NCBI GenBank assembly: GCA_016839905.1
Contig: JAEOTJ010000204.1
Coordinates: 1-24,212, forward strand
Direction of reading: 5' to 3'
DNA: 24,212 bases
Source of the DNA: Promethearchaeota archaeon
GTDB lineage: Archaea; Asgardarchaeota; Lokiarchaeia; Sigynarchaeales; SOKP01
Shown: one piece after another, positions 6,923 through 15,760 of the stretch
Layout of the letters: each line of letters opens with the position of its first letter
Position numbering within the stretch: the stretch's first letter is position 1
Position numbers and translations under genes: made by a program
Notes under the pieces: model-generated
Database searches by the model: none
What the model saw: only the letters and a program-made list of their open reading frames with translations
Told to the model about the DNA's origin: nothing

Positions 6923-7198
6923 ATGACTGATCCCAACTCTCTAACTCCCTTTGAAATAGATGTATTAATTGCTTGCTGTGATGTGTGTAATTATAGTACA
7001 AATTGTCATCAGCCAATTGAAAAAATTGTTAGACGAATTGATAAAAGTGCTGGAAAGCTTGTAAAAAGAGTTGTAAAAAAGTTAGTTTCAAAAGGATTTA
7101 TGATAATACATCCTACAAGAGGGGGTCTGACATATGAACCCTCAAAAGATGCAATAGAGTTGGTAAGAGGATTGCAAGGAGATTTTGAAATTATATAA
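6923..7198 (+). CDS. Winged-helix protein with a cysteine cluster
   Basis: The 91-residue product is a winged helix: SLTPFEIDVLIACCDVC (helix 1), PIEKIVRRIDKSAGKLVKRV (helices 2-3), VKKLVSKGFMIIHPTRGGL (wing). What is unusual is a cluster of four cysteines, C18, C19, C22 and C28 (ACCDVCNYSTNCH), inside and just after the first helix. This could bind metal or act in redox sensing, but that is inference. It is divergent from the winged-helix gene at 6414. A TATA-like stretch (CTTATATGTA, 6869-6878) lies upstream. Function unknown; probably a transcription regulator. Confidence 0.7.
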   Translation: MTDPNSLTPFEIDVLIACCDVCNYSTNCHQPIEKIVRRIDKSAGKLVKRVVKKLVSKGFMIIHPTRGGLTYEPSKDAIELVRGLQGDFEII

Positions 7199-7284
7199 AG
7201 ATATCATTATATAAAATCTGTTTTAAAATAAATGATGTTAATAAAATAATGTTTTCAACATATGGTTGACGTATCTCTCCTTCT

Positions 7285-8061
7285 TCAGAAAAAAAATGGT
7301 GGTATATTCTCAAAGCCCATTCTCGTATCTCTTTTTTTTAATTTAATATGAATTAAAAATTCTGTTGAACCACCCTTTCCTAAAAGTGGAGATTTAATTA
7401 TTCCATTAGGAAAAAATCCATTATTTATGCACCATTCCATTAAATCGATTAAAATCCTTTCCAGCTCTTTTAAATCGGTGATAATATTGAATTTATCCAC
7501 GTGAAAATCAATTTCAAAGATTGGCTTAACAAGAACAATAATATCACCATTAAGTTTAATTAAATTCTTTAAATTAGGAAGAACGGATTTCAAAGAAGAG
7601 AATGTTATGTCAATGGTACAAATATCTACTTTTTCTTCAAATTTAAGTAATTTCCGAGCATCCACACCTAATAACGGAATGACTTTCTGTTTTATTTTTT
7701 CACATCTTAATGAAGGATGGAGAAGATCAATAGCCGTATCAATTGCATATACTTTCGCAGCACCATGTTTTAGAAGACAATCTGTAAAACCACCTACCGA
7801 GGCTCCAATATCAGCACATACCTTTCCTTTAACAGAAATAGAAAAATCCTTTAAGGCTACTTCTAATTTAAGGCCTCCTCTTCCTACATAAGGAAATTCC
7901 TTCTTAAGAATTATCTCTCTTAAATTATCTATTTTTTTTCCAGGCTTCCTTATTTCAACATCATTTACTAACACATGACCATTTTTAATTAACCATTGTG
8001 CTTTTGTTCGACTTTCTACAAGTCGTCTCTCAACCAATAATATATCAAGTCGTTCTTTCAT
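7285..8061 (-). CDS. tlyA: TlyA-type rRNA 2'-O-methyltransferase
   Basis: An N-terminal S4 RNA-binding domain (residues 1-60: ERLDILLVERRLVESRTKAQ, GHVLVNDVEIRKPG) is followed by an FtsJ-like methyltransferase domain: GRGGLKLEVAL, SAM motif CADIGASVGGFTDCLL, IDITFSSL, VLVKPIFE. A K-D-K-E set is visible at K65, D151, K179 and E234. In bacteria TlyA methylates a cytidine ribose in 16S and 23S rRNA; substrate in archaea is less certain, and older databases call the family hemolysin A. Length 258 is typical. The ATG overlaps the upstream acyltransferase stop as ATGA, so it is translated as part of that operon. Confidence 0.9.
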   Translation of the reverse strand: MKERLDILLVERRLVESRTKAQWLIKNGHVLVNDVEIRKPGKKIDNLREIILKKEFPYVGRGGLKLEVALKDFSISVKGKVCADIGASVGGFTDCLLKHGAAKVYAIDTAIDLLHPSLRCEKIKQKVIPLLGVDARKLLKFEEKVDICTIDITFSSLKSVLPNLKNLIKLNGDIIVLVKPIFEIDFHVDKFNIITDLKELERILIDLMEWCINNGFFPNGIIKSPLLGKGGSTEFLIHIKLKKRDTRMGFENIPPFFF

Positions 8062-9218
8062 TTTTCAGATGTCGTTAAAATTCTCTCTGTGAGATAAGAA
8101 CTTAACCTACCCATATATATTTTTACCGAAATCTTATTCCGCCATTTTGATTTATATATTGCTCTTAACATTATACCCCAGAATATAATTGTACCTGCAA
8201 TGAATATCCAAATTGTTTGAAGTGTTAGTTGTTTATAAAAGGGAAAGACCATTAAATTATGAACAAGAAAAACTGTTAAAGAATAATAAGAGAAATAATA
8301 AAGAAATCTGTAGCTTTTTTCTGTCTTTATGATTTGAAATGTATCAAAACATAATAAAACTGAAAAAAAGACTAATAGAAACCCTAATGCATAAATTCTC
8401 CAAATAAAACTCCCTCTTATCATAAAATGAGGAAAATCAAGCAGTACTTGACTGACATTTATTTCTCTTCCGATATAATAATGCTTTTGATCGGGAAACG
8501 GCAGTAATATTCCTATTATTATCAATATTGCTCCAATTATTAGCGAAGGATAAATTAAATTATTTTTAACTAATTTCTTTCTTTCATTTTCATTTTCTAT
8601 TAAAAAGCTATCTGATAAAATATCCCCAACAACAGTACCTATTAAAAAAAACGTAAAGAAAATTAATATTGGAGATAAATTAATCGAATTATAAAAGATG
8701 TGATAAAGTAATCCGTTGAAAGTTGATTCTCCTTGATAAGGAGTCAAATACTCGAGAATGAATATGTCGAATACCCAGAAAAGGCCTCCAACAAAAATTC
8801 TGAACCATTTTGGAGTTTTTAATAAAGGCCATGTCAAAGCTAAACACACTCCAATTGTTAGTAAAATATACCAAGACCAAATCATTTCAAACCTCATATG
8901 AGCTATGGCTATACAAAGATTATAAATTATAGCAATTATGAATATGATTAAAAATCTAAAAAAGTATTCATATTTAACAGATTTCATATCATATCCCTCA
9001 ACAGTCTCGATCTTCCTAATTCTATTCCTATAAGCAATAGCAGTGCTCAAACCAGAAACAAAAATAAACGCTGAAGATCCAATCACATCCAAAAATGCGA
9101 ATTCAATGGTAAGAAACCAAAGATTACCTGGTTGTAGCCACCAAAATTGTAAATGAGCAATGAACATCCAACAAAGACTTAAACCCCGTATGATATCAAT
9201 GCTTTTTAATCTATTCAT
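8058..9218 (-). CDS. Multi-pass acyltransferase, DUF1624/HGSNAT-like, copy 1
   Basis: A membrane protein with about ten hydrophobic segments. The start RLKSIDIIRGLSLCWMFIAH matches the DUF1624/heparan-alpha-glucosaminide N-acetyltransferase opening (R-x3-D-x2-RG then a conserved His); a second conserved His lies in TVFLVHNLM near the C terminus. Such proteins move acyl groups across the membrane onto sugars or other acceptors; the acceptor here is unknown. It is the third gene in a tandem array of three and the closest relative of copy 2. I favour ATG 9218 because both paralogues begin directly before RLKS; ATG 9224 adds two residues. Its stop overlaps tlyA by 4 nt. Confidence 0.85.
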   Translation of the reverse strand: MNRLKSIDIIRGLSLCWMFIAHLQFWWLQPGNLWFLTIEFAFLDVIGSSAFIFVSGLSTAIAYRNRIRKIETVEGYDMKSVKYEYFFRFLIIFIIAIIYNLCIAIAHMRFEMIWSWYILLTIGVCLALTWPLLKTPKWFRIFVGGLFWVFDIFILEYLTPYQGESTFNGLLYHIFYNSINLSPILIFFTFFLIGTVVGDILSDSFLIENENERKKLVKNNLIYPSLIIGAILIIIGILLPFPDQKHYYIGREINVSQVLLDFPHFMIRGSFIWRIYALGFLLVFFSVLLCFDTFQIIKTEKSYRFLYYFSYYSLTVFLVHNLMVFPFYKQLTLQTIWIFIAGTIIFWGIMLRAIYKSKWRNKISVKIYMGRLSSYLTERILTTSEK

Positions 9219-9266
9219 GGACATAATGAAAAGTTGTTAGGTTAATTAATCAAGTCGTTATTTCAT

Positions 9267-9274
9267 TTTATAAA
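9267..9274 (-). promoter_or_regulatory. TATA box before acyltransferase copy 1
   Basis: TTTATAAA (palindromic, within ATATTTATAAAA on the minus strand) lies about 45-55 nt upstream of the copy 1 start, in the 81-nt gap after copy 2. This would let copy 1 and tlyA be transcribed separately from the first two copies. Confidence 0.45.
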
Positions 9275-9305
9275 TATGTTTTATTTTAATGGGAATACAT
9301 CACTC

Positions 9306-10445
9306 TTAAGTTTCCACATTCACAAATCTCTTTGTAAGGTAAGTGCTTAATTTACTTATATTTACTTTCACTGAAAATGTGTCTCGCCATTTTGAATTAT
9401 AAATTGCTCTTAACATTAGCCCCCAGAAAATAACTGCCCCTCCAACACATATCAACATCATTGGAATGGTTAATTGATTTAAAAAGAGAAAGTACATGAT
9501 ATTATGAGCAAGATACACGGTTAAGGAATAATAAGAGAAATAAAAAAGAAATTTATAACTTTTTTCAGTTTTAAAGAATGGAAATAAATCTAAACATGAT
9601 AAGAGCGAAAATAAAACTAATAAAAATCCTAAAGTAAAAATCCTCCATATAAAACTCCCTCTTATAAAGATAAGAGGAAATTCAAGCAAGAAACCCTCGA
9701 CATAATGATGTTTCTGGTCGGGAAATGGAAGTATGATTCCTATTATTATCAGGATTATTCCAATTACTAGTGAGGGATAAATGATTTTATTTTTGATGAA
9801 TTCATTCCTTTCACTTTCATTTTTTATTTGAAAACTCTCTGAAATCACATCCCCAACTACGGTTCCTATTAAAAAAAACGAAAAAAATATCAAAATTGGA
9901 TCTAGCCCAATTGGATTGTATAAAATATGATAAAGAAATCCATTAAAATTTGGTATTCCTTGAGAAGGAGCTAAATACTCAAGAATAAATATATCTAATA
10001 CCCATAATACACCCCCAACAAAAATCCTGAACCATTTCGGAGTATTTAATAAAGGCCATGCTATAGCTAAACACACTCCAATTGTGAGTAATATAAACCA
10101 TGACCAAATCCATTCGAGCTTATTTATAGTAATTGCAACACTAAGATTATAAAATAGAGCAATTATAAATATGATTAAATTTCTAAAAAAATATTCATAT
10201 TTAACAGATTTCATATCATATCCCTCGGTAGACTCGGCTTTTTTAACCCTATTCCTGTAAGAAATAGCTGTGCTTAAGCCAGAAACAAATAAAAATGCAG
10301 ATGAACCAACAACATCAAAAATAGCATGAGTATATGTATTGAACCAATTATCTCTGCCTATTAACCACCAATCTTCCAAGTGACCAAGAAACATCCAACA
10401 CATGCTAAGGCCCCTTAAGATATCAATGCTTTTTAATCTAGTCAT
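9306..10445 (-). CDS. Multi-pass acyltransferase, DUF1624/HGSNAT-like, copy 2
   Basis: The 379-residue membrane protein begins TRLKSIDILRGLSMCWMFLGH and keeps the same conserved His residues (LGH, and VYLAHNIM near the C terminus) and hydrophobic pattern as its neighbours. Long stretches are the same as copy 1 at both protein and DNA level, for example GYDMKSVKYEYFFR and the FPDQKH loop, pointing to a fairly recent tandem duplication. It starts 12 nt after the stop of copy 3, so those two are almost surely co-transcribed. No ribosome binding site is obvious. The substrate is unknown; surface polysaccharide, glycan or lipid headgroup acylation are all possible. Confidence 0.85.
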   Translation of the reverse strand: MTRLKSIDILRGLSMCWMFLGHLEDWWLIGRDNWFNTYTHAIFDVVGSSAFLFVSGLSTAISYRNRVKKAESTEGYDMKSVKYEYFFRNLIIFIIALFYNLSVAITINKLEWIWSWFILLTIGVCLAIAWPLLNTPKWFRIFVGGVLWVLDIFILEYLAPSQGIPNFNGFLYHILYNPIGLDPILIFFSFFLIGTVVGDVISESFQIKNESERNEFIKNKIIYPSLVIGIILIIIGIILPFPDQKHHYVEGFLLEFPLIFIRGSFIWRIFTLGFLLVLFSLLSCLDLFPFFKTEKSYKFLFYFSYYSLTVYLAHNIMYFLFLNQLTIPMMLICVGGAVIFWGLMLRAIYNSKWRDTFSVKVNISKLSTYLTKRFVNVET

Positions 10446-10457
10446 TGGAAAAGATAA

Positions 10458-11564
10458 TTAATTTTTAGCTCTTTTAATTTCAATTTTTTTAGATATATTA
10501 GCCGCAAACTTACTTATGTAGACTTTTATTGAGGCCTTTGAACCTGCTTTATCATGAATATAACGGAACATTAAGGTCCATAATATCATTAATGGAACAA
10601 TAACTAACCAAATTGATAAAGCAGTGAATATCCGTGGAAATAAGAAGAATAATAAATTATGAGCTAAAAATATTGTAAAAGAATAATAAGAGTAATAGTA
10701 TAATAATCTATAGCTTTTCTTATATTCCACGTTTTTATAATCCTTTAACCATACCAAAAAAGTAATTGTAATTAATTCTATTCCAAAAATAAATATGTGG
10801 GATGAAAAAGTTTCTTTTGAGACAAAATTAGGAAAGAGAAAAATGACACCAAAAAGGATTAAAAAAGTCCCACCAATTATGCTAGGTAAGAATAACTTCT
10901 TTTTTAACATCTGCTTTTGTTCCTCTACATCCTCAATTAAAAAAATCTCAAAAAGAAGCTCTCCTATTACAGTTCCCATTAATAGGAATGGAAAATAACC
11001 TAAAATAACATTTTGCTTAGGTTCATTATACAATATATAAAATAATATACCTCCCATATTACTTTGGTCTTGAAATGGTAGCAGCCAAATAAAAATAAAT
11101 TCATTTGCAATCCAAATTGAAAAACCTAAGATAACTCGAATATTCTTTGGGACTTTAAAAAAAGGAAATGCCAGGATCAAAGAAATTGCAATAGTTTGAA
11201 TTACAAACCATAACCATATACCTTTAATTCCCATATCAACAAGCCCAGACAAAACGGCGCTAATATTCCAAATAAATGAGATTAATAAAATTAAAAGAGC
11301 ACGAAGCATGTATTCATTTCTTATATCTTTTTTACTTGTTCCTTCAGATTGTTCTAATTTTAGTAATCTACTCCTATATGAAATTGCAGCACTCATACCG
11401 GATACTAATAAAAAGCCACCTCCGCCTACAGGAGCCCCAAAATTCCATATTATTTCATATAGCCAATAGTTTGATTCTGATACCCACCATTCGATCATGT
11501 GACCAATAGTCATGTAAAAAATACACATTCCCCGAAAAAGATCAACAGATTTTAAACGCTTCAT
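10458..11564 (-). CDS. Multi-pass acyltransferase, DUF1624/HGSNAT-like, copy 3
   Basis: The 368-residue membrane protein begins KRLKSVDLFRGMCIFYMTIGH and ends with the same TIFLAHNLL His motif. It shares the layout of the other two copies but is clearly more diverged, for example APVGGGGFLLVSGMSAAISYRSR where the others have VIGSSAF or VVGSSAF. The likely order of events is an old duplication that split this copy from the ancestor of copies 1 and 2, then a newer one. It is first in the leftward operon; the 122-bp upstream gap holds AT-rich sequence with no single clear TATA box. Substrate unknown. Confidence 0.85.
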   Translation of the reverse strand: MKRLKSVDLFRGMCIFYMTIGHMIEWWVSESNYWLYEIIWNFGAPVGGGGFLLVSGMSAAISYRSRLLKLEQSEGTSKKDIRNEYMLRALLILLISFIWNISAVLSGLVDMGIKGIWLWFVIQTIAISLILAFPFFKVPKNIRVILGFSIWIANEFIFIWLLPFQDQSNMGGILFYILYNEPKQNVILGYFPFLLMGTVIGELLFEIFLIEDVEEQKQMLKKKLFLPSIIGGTFLILFGVIFLFPNFVSKETFSSHIFIFGIELITITFLVWLKDYKNVEYKKSYRLLYYYSYYSFTIFLAHNLLFFLFPRIFTALSIWLVIVPLMILWTLMFRYIHDKAGSKASIKVYISKFAANISKKIEIKRAKN

Positions 11565-11687
11565 ATTAATTAGATTTTATTGTAAATCATAAGTTACTGT
11601 GTGGATCATACTAAGAATAATTAAAAAATAAATAATAATTTTTATATCATTTCTAAAAAAAATCCACTAATAAAATTGCTAAAATTA

Positions 11688-12518
11688 TCATAACATTTTA
11701 GAAGATTTACTTAAAGAGAGTTCTCCTTCAATCATCTTTAATATAATATCCTCTATCTCCACTATAGAATTATCAGAATTCGAAAAAGTATCTTTTTTAT
11801 AATGGTTTTTCTTAAATTTATTATTTTTAATGTTATTAAATACTCTAACATAATCATTTTTATTAACTTCAATACCATCTCTAAGGGCTAATATAAAGGC
11901 AGACGTCTCGTCCTTAGAAATCTTTTTTTCCTTATCATGTATTTTTATCTTGGAAGATTTATACTCGTCAATTAGGAAAATATTCATATTATTTTGATTT
12001 TTAAATAATGAGAAAATATTCCTTACGAGTTCTAATGTAATCTGTAAGATACCTCTTCCAAATTTAAATTCTAAGTTCAAGGGCCTCGATATATCCTCTT
12101 GTAGATAATTTACATAATTCTCAATACTATTAAGTAAATCTTCTTTTAGATAATAAGTATTTGATTCTAAATAGTAATCATCAAGAAATACAACTAAACC
12201 AATACGTTTTGTACCAGGATCGATTGAAAAAGTTAAATCTGAATATGTCTTAATACCAATTCGATGATAAGCTAAAATCTTTAATATATATTTCTTAAAA
12301 TTATCCTGTTTGGCAAATGATAAAATCTTTGCATTATCATTTACTCTTTCTTTAATTTTTTCTAATTCCTCTTGGGTAGTTAAAACTATGGAAGTTAAAT
12401 TAGGAATTTTATCCGAAAAATTTAAAATTTTAAACTTAATGTTAAGACGGGTTAATTCCTTATTTAATCTATAAAAAAAATTTAAATTCTCACTTAACAA
12501 AAAAATTAAATTTCTCAA
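11688..12518 (-). CDS. RNase H-fold protein, RuvC/YqgF-like
   Basis: The 276-residue protein has an N-terminal alpha/beta segment (1-90) and a core that looks like the RNase H fold. Residues 97-110 (TFSIDPGTKRIGLVV) match the first strand of RuvC/YqgF nucleases with D100. NIFLIDEYKSSK (D184/E185) fits the central acidic strand, and KDETSAFILALRDG (D203/E204) fits the C-terminal helix that carries the last catalytic acids. A resolvase-like or RNA-processing nuclease is therefore plausible, but overall similarity is remote. The start is TTG at 12518; no ATG is in frame nearby. It is divergent from the RadB-like gene with only 42 bp between, which supports a shared role in recombination. Confidence 0.6.
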   Translation of the reverse strand: MRNLIFLLSENLNFFYRLNKELTRLNIKFKILNFSDKIPNLTSIVLTTQEELEKIKERVNDNAKILSFAKQDNFKKYILKILAYHRIGIKTYSDLTFSIDPGTKRIGLVVFLDDYYLESNTYYLKEDLLNSIENYVNYLQEDISRPLNLEFKFGRGILQITLELVRNIFSLFKNQNNMNIFLIDEYKSSKIKIHDKEKKISKDETSAFILALRDGIEVNKNDYVRVFNNIKNNKFKKNHYKKDTFSNSDNSIVEIEDIILKMIEGELSLSKSSKML

Positions 12519-12560
12519 ACTAATAAATATAAATTAATACTAACATTAAAATTTTTAAAT
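12519..12560. promoter_or_regulatory. Compact divergent promoter
   Basis: The 42-bp spacer holds two TATA-like boxes in crossing arrangement. AATATAAATT (12526-12535) is 26 nt before the plus-strand ATG 12561, and ATTTTTAAAT (12551-12560) is well placed for the minus-strand start 12518. If both are used, the two transcription start regions overlap and the genes would be co-regulated or mutually exclusive. Confidence 0.4.
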
Positions 12561-13265
12561 ATGATTTTTCCAATCCCAGATCTTAACGAATTATTTACAC
12601 CTAACAGGCTTATAAAAGGTATTTCTTCCATTTGGGGAGATTTTGGAGTTGGAAAAACAACTTTTGCGCTTCAAACCGCGTTTAATGCATCAAAACGTAA
12701 AAAGAAAATTCTTTATATTTACAGCAAACCTGAGTTTCCTTATGAAAAAATTGGTAATATTTTTAAAAATAATTCCAATGAAGGACTTTTGGATACATTA
12801 GAGAATATTACATTCATCCAAATTGCAAATTTTTCTGATTTATTCACTCTTACTTTTAATTTGGAATTTCTTATTATAGATAACATTAAGAAAAAAGAGG
12901 ATAATTTGAATATCATTATTATTGATTCTATAACGGATTTATATCGATTAGAATTAGATAGAGATAATAAGGAAAAAAATGTCAATCTTAATTATCAATT
13001 AAATAACATTTTAGCTACTCTTTTTTTTATAAATGAGACCTATAATATTGAAATTTTAATTATCAACGAAGTGAGTCGAAAAAATCAAAATGGACAGACT
13101 ATCGAAATTCAAACTGGTGGAAACGTCATGGATTACTGGGTATTTTATGCTTTTAAAATAGCCCGAACAGGAAAAATAAATGAAAGAATTTTTACTTTAA
13201 CTAAACATCCTGAAGAAAAAAAACTTGAATTTATCTCTCAAATAACGGAAAGTGGTTTTGAATAA
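12561..13265 (+). CDS. RadB-like RecA-superfamily ATPase
   Basis: The 234-residue protein is a bare RecA core, as in archaeal RadB, which lacks the helix-hairpin-helix domain of RadA. Walker A is GDFGVGKTT (26-34), Walker B is NIIIIDSITDLYRLEL (from 117), and the loop region INEVSRKNQNGQTIEIQTGG followed by NVMDYW (to about 193) corresponds to the DNA-binding L2 area and the GG-x-x-x-(D/E) signature of RadB/RadA. RadB acts as a recombination mediator for RadA. Similarity is divergent, so another Rad51-paralogue role is possible. It is divergently transcribed from the RNase H-like gene. Confidence 0.75.
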   Translation: MIFPIPDLNELFTPNRLIKGISSIWGDFGVGKTTFALQTAFNASKRKKKILYIYSKPEFPYEKIGNIFKNNSNEGLLDTLENITFIQIANFSDLFTLTFNLEFLIIDNIKKKEDNLNIIIIDSITDLYRLELDRDNKEKNVNLNYQLNNILATLFFINETYNIEILIINEVSRKNQNGQTIEIQTGGNVMDYWVFYAFKIARTGKINERIFTLTKHPEEKKLEFISQITESGFE

Positions 13266-13302
13266 GTAATTAAAGGATTTAAAAAAAAAAGTAAAGAATT
13301 CT

Positions 13303-14418
13303 TTAAAACTCTAACATTCCTTTTCTTGACATGAGTTTTAAAGCATATTTTGAACTTGATATTACTTTCGAATTGAATGGAGGTTGCTCTAGAACATCAG
13401 CTACAGAATCTTGAAAAAATCGAGAATATACTTTACAATTCTGATTTAGTTCTCTTATTCGTTTAGTAATTAAAATCGAATTTGTTGGATCTCTATCTGA
13501 ATTAAAAATGAAATCAATATTTTTAATATCCACTTTTTCTAGGTTGGAAGTATCTTTAGGATCTCCTAATATAACAGAAGATTTTGGGATATTCATCAAT
13601 TCTAAGATTTCTTCATCCTCCTCAATAATCATTAATTTGACATTAGGAATTTTTTTAATCTCTATTATTAACCGGACGCTAATATGATTAATACCAATTA
13701 GAAGTATGTTGGAATACCCTTTCTTTTGAATTTTCTCTATTAATACATCCGCAGTATATTTTGAAGTTGAGATTATAGTAGCATTATAGGTCTTGGCTAT
13801 AACTTCAGCTATATCATCTTCAAAAATTCTACAGAATAATTTACACGATTTATTTAATTGCCGGATATTAGAATTTACAACAAATTGAATTTCTAAATTA
13901 TCTGACATTACATAAACAGCTTTTGCATTATTAACTCCAGCATCTCGTAATGTTTCCATATTTAAGGCATCATCATTTACTACAGCACATTCACATTCAA
14001 TTAATTCATGGACTAATTTTTTTTTTTTTTCAACGATTACAACTTTTTTACCCCTCTCTTGTAAGCAATTAGCAATTCTTCTTCCTATATGATTATACCC
14101 TATAATAACAGAATGATCTTTGATAGTTCTAGCTAATTGTCGACAAGTTTCCGTAGGATTATATTTCCTAAATAGCTCTATGGTAATTAAAGAAAATACT
14201 AACCCAAAAATTAAGAATTCGGTAAAACTGGAGTAAAATAATTCAAGGCTCGTTTTTGGCTCTCTAAAATAAAATAAAATGAATAGACTATCTATGGGAT
14301 CTATTGTTTGAATGAAAAATATGATATAATTAATGATAAACCAAAAAATCACTATTAAAAAAGCAGATAAATTTTGGATGAAAACGCTCTTAGCTTTTAT
14401 GAGTATTTTTGAAATCAT
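13303..14418 (-). CDS. Two-TM membrane protein with two RCK (TrkA-N) domains
   Basis: Two membrane segments (about residues 15-38 and 64-83) precede two TrkA-N/RCK units. The first has HSVIIGYNHIGRRIANCL, a Rossmann loop with the middle Gly replaced by Asn, then VVIVEKKKK and GVNNAKAVYVMSDN. The second, NILLIGINHISVRLI, has a degenerate loop. This is the layout of archaeal RCK-gated potassium channels (MthK-like, with a second RCK). No TVGYG-type selectivity filter is present between the two segments, where EPKTSLELFYSS stands instead, so ion conduction is doubtful; it may be a sensor or need a partner. It converges with the RadB-like gene across 37 bp. Confidence 0.8.
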   Translation of the reverse strand: MISKILIKAKSVFIQNLSAFLIVIFWFIINYIIFFIQTIDPIDSLFILFYFREPKTSLELFYSSFTEFLIFGLVFSLITIELFRKYNPTETCRQLARTIKDHSVIIGYNHIGRRIANCLQERGKKVVIVEKKKKLVHELIECECAVVNDDALNMETLRDAGVNNAKAVYVMSDNLEIQFVVNSNIRQLNKSCKLFCRIFEDDIAEVIAKTYNATIISTSKYTADVLIEKIQKKGYSNILLIGINHISVRLIIEIKKIPNVKLMIIEEDEEILELMNIPKSSVILGDPKDTSNLEKVDIKNIDFIFNSDRDPTNSILITKRIRELNQNCKVYSRFFQDSVADVLEQPPFNSKVISSSKYALKLMSRKGMLEF

Positions 14419-14516
14419 GGTTAATTTCCTATCTTTATAATTTTTTATATTTTTGATTAATAAAATTTAAAATTACAACATTTAATTTATTTTTTACATT
14501 AAAAAAATATGAAGTT

Positions 14517-15740
14517 ATGGAAAAAAAAGAATATACGGTTATTAGAGAAGGTTTAGCAGATTTTTACATTTATGCTGATGATAAAGATACAATTCCATCA
14601 AAATCAATGAATGTTTTTTATAATAAAAAGATGGAAATAAATCGGGACATCTCTAACTTAGCAATCATGGCTTATAATAATTTATATCCTCAAGATCATC
14701 TTGAAATAGTGGATTCAATGGCAGCTTCAGGAATTAGTTCTATTAGAATGATAAAAGAATGTAAAAACATCAAAAAAATATATATTAACGATTTAAATCC
14801 TATAGCTGTTGATCTTATACATAAGAATATTTCTTTAAATAAATTAGATAATTATTCTTCTCAAATTGAAGTTTCAAGAAAAGATGCAAATCTTTTATTT
14901 TCTGAAATTGAGCAAAAAACATATAATCTTTTAAATAATGAGCAACAGAAACCAAATATAATTTCCATTGATCCTTTTGGCACACCTAATATATACATAG
15001 ACTCAGCCTTTAAAGTGATACAGAGAATAAATGGGTTGTTATGTATTACTGCCACTGACACCGCAGTACTATTTGGAGTAAGAAAATTGACCTGTATTAG
15101 AAAATATATGGCTAAACCACTCCATACTGAATATTGTAAAGAAATAGGTGCTCGTATTTTAATATATTTTATTGCTAGAATGGCAAATATAAATAAATTA
15201 GGAATAATTCCCCTTCTAACTTTTAATTCGGGTCATTTTATAAGAGTTTTTTGCTTGACTTATAATAAAAAGAAAGAGATATCGAAATCTTTTAAAAATT
15301 ATGGCTATATTATTCATTGTAATAGATGTGGTTATCGTGAAACTTTTCAAGAAAATATTTTAGAATTACCTCATACGTGTCCTGATTGTAAGGATAAGGG
15401 AAAATTAGATTACGCAGGCCCTTTATGGGTGGCTAAGATACATGATGAGAATTTTATTAATGAAATCATTGCTTTAAATGAAAAAATTGAATATAACAAT
15501 AAAAAACGAATTGATAAACTCTTAAATCTTGCCAAAGAAGAAGTTAATATGCCAATTTCTTATTATAATTTACATAAATTATGTCAGAAATTAAAACTTG
15601 AAACCATTCCAAAAATGGAGAATATTCTCAAGTCTATTAAAGATAAAGGATTTAAAGTTTCTCGAACTCACTTTGACTTCTTATCAATAAAGACTGATAT
15701 GGATATTAAATCAATTAGAAATATATTATTAGAATTATAA
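14517..15740 (+). CDS. trm1: tRNA (guanine26-N2)-dimethyltransferase Trm1
   Basis: Trm1 adds two methyl groups from SAM to N2 of G26 in tRNA. The 407-residue protein has the SAM motif IVDSMAASGISSIR (residues 64-77), INDLNPIAVDLI, the catalytic-pocket IISIDPFGTPNIY (148-160), a zinc site built from C268, C271, C288 and C291, and the diagnostic C-terminal SRTHFDFLSIKTD. Length and order match the archaeal enzyme. The start ATG 14517 is followed directly by the conserved REGLADFYIYA region. An AT-rich TATA candidate (TTTAATTTATTTTTTA) lies 22-38 nt upstream. Only 20 nt separate it from the next methyltransferase gene, so both are probably one RNA-modification operon. Confidence 0.95.
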   Translation: MEKKEYTVIREGLADFYIYADDKDTIPSKSMNVFYNKKMEINRDISNLAIMAYNNLYPQDHLEIVDSMAASGISSIRMIKECKNIKKIYINDLNPIAVDLIHKNISLNKLDNYSSQIEVSRKDANLLFSEIEQKTYNLLNNEQQKPNIISIDPFGTPNIYIDSAFKVIQRINGLLCITATDTAVLFGVRKLTCIRKYMAKPLHTEYCKEIGARILIYFIARMANINKLGIIPLLTFNSGHFIRVFCLTYNKKKEISKSFKNYGYIIHCNRCGYRETFQENILELPHTCPDCKDKGKLDYAGPLWVAKIHDENFINEIIALNEKIEYNNKKRIDKLLNLAKEEVNMPISYYNLHKLCQKLKLETIPKMENILKSIKDKGFKVSRTHFDFLSIKTDMDIKSIRNILLEL

Positions 15741-15760
15741 AAATCCTAAAAAAAAGAACA

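Noticed and set aside
7607..7891. Plus-strand open frame inside tlyA
   Set aside because: It is a shadow of the conserved SAM-binding region of tlyA on the other strand.
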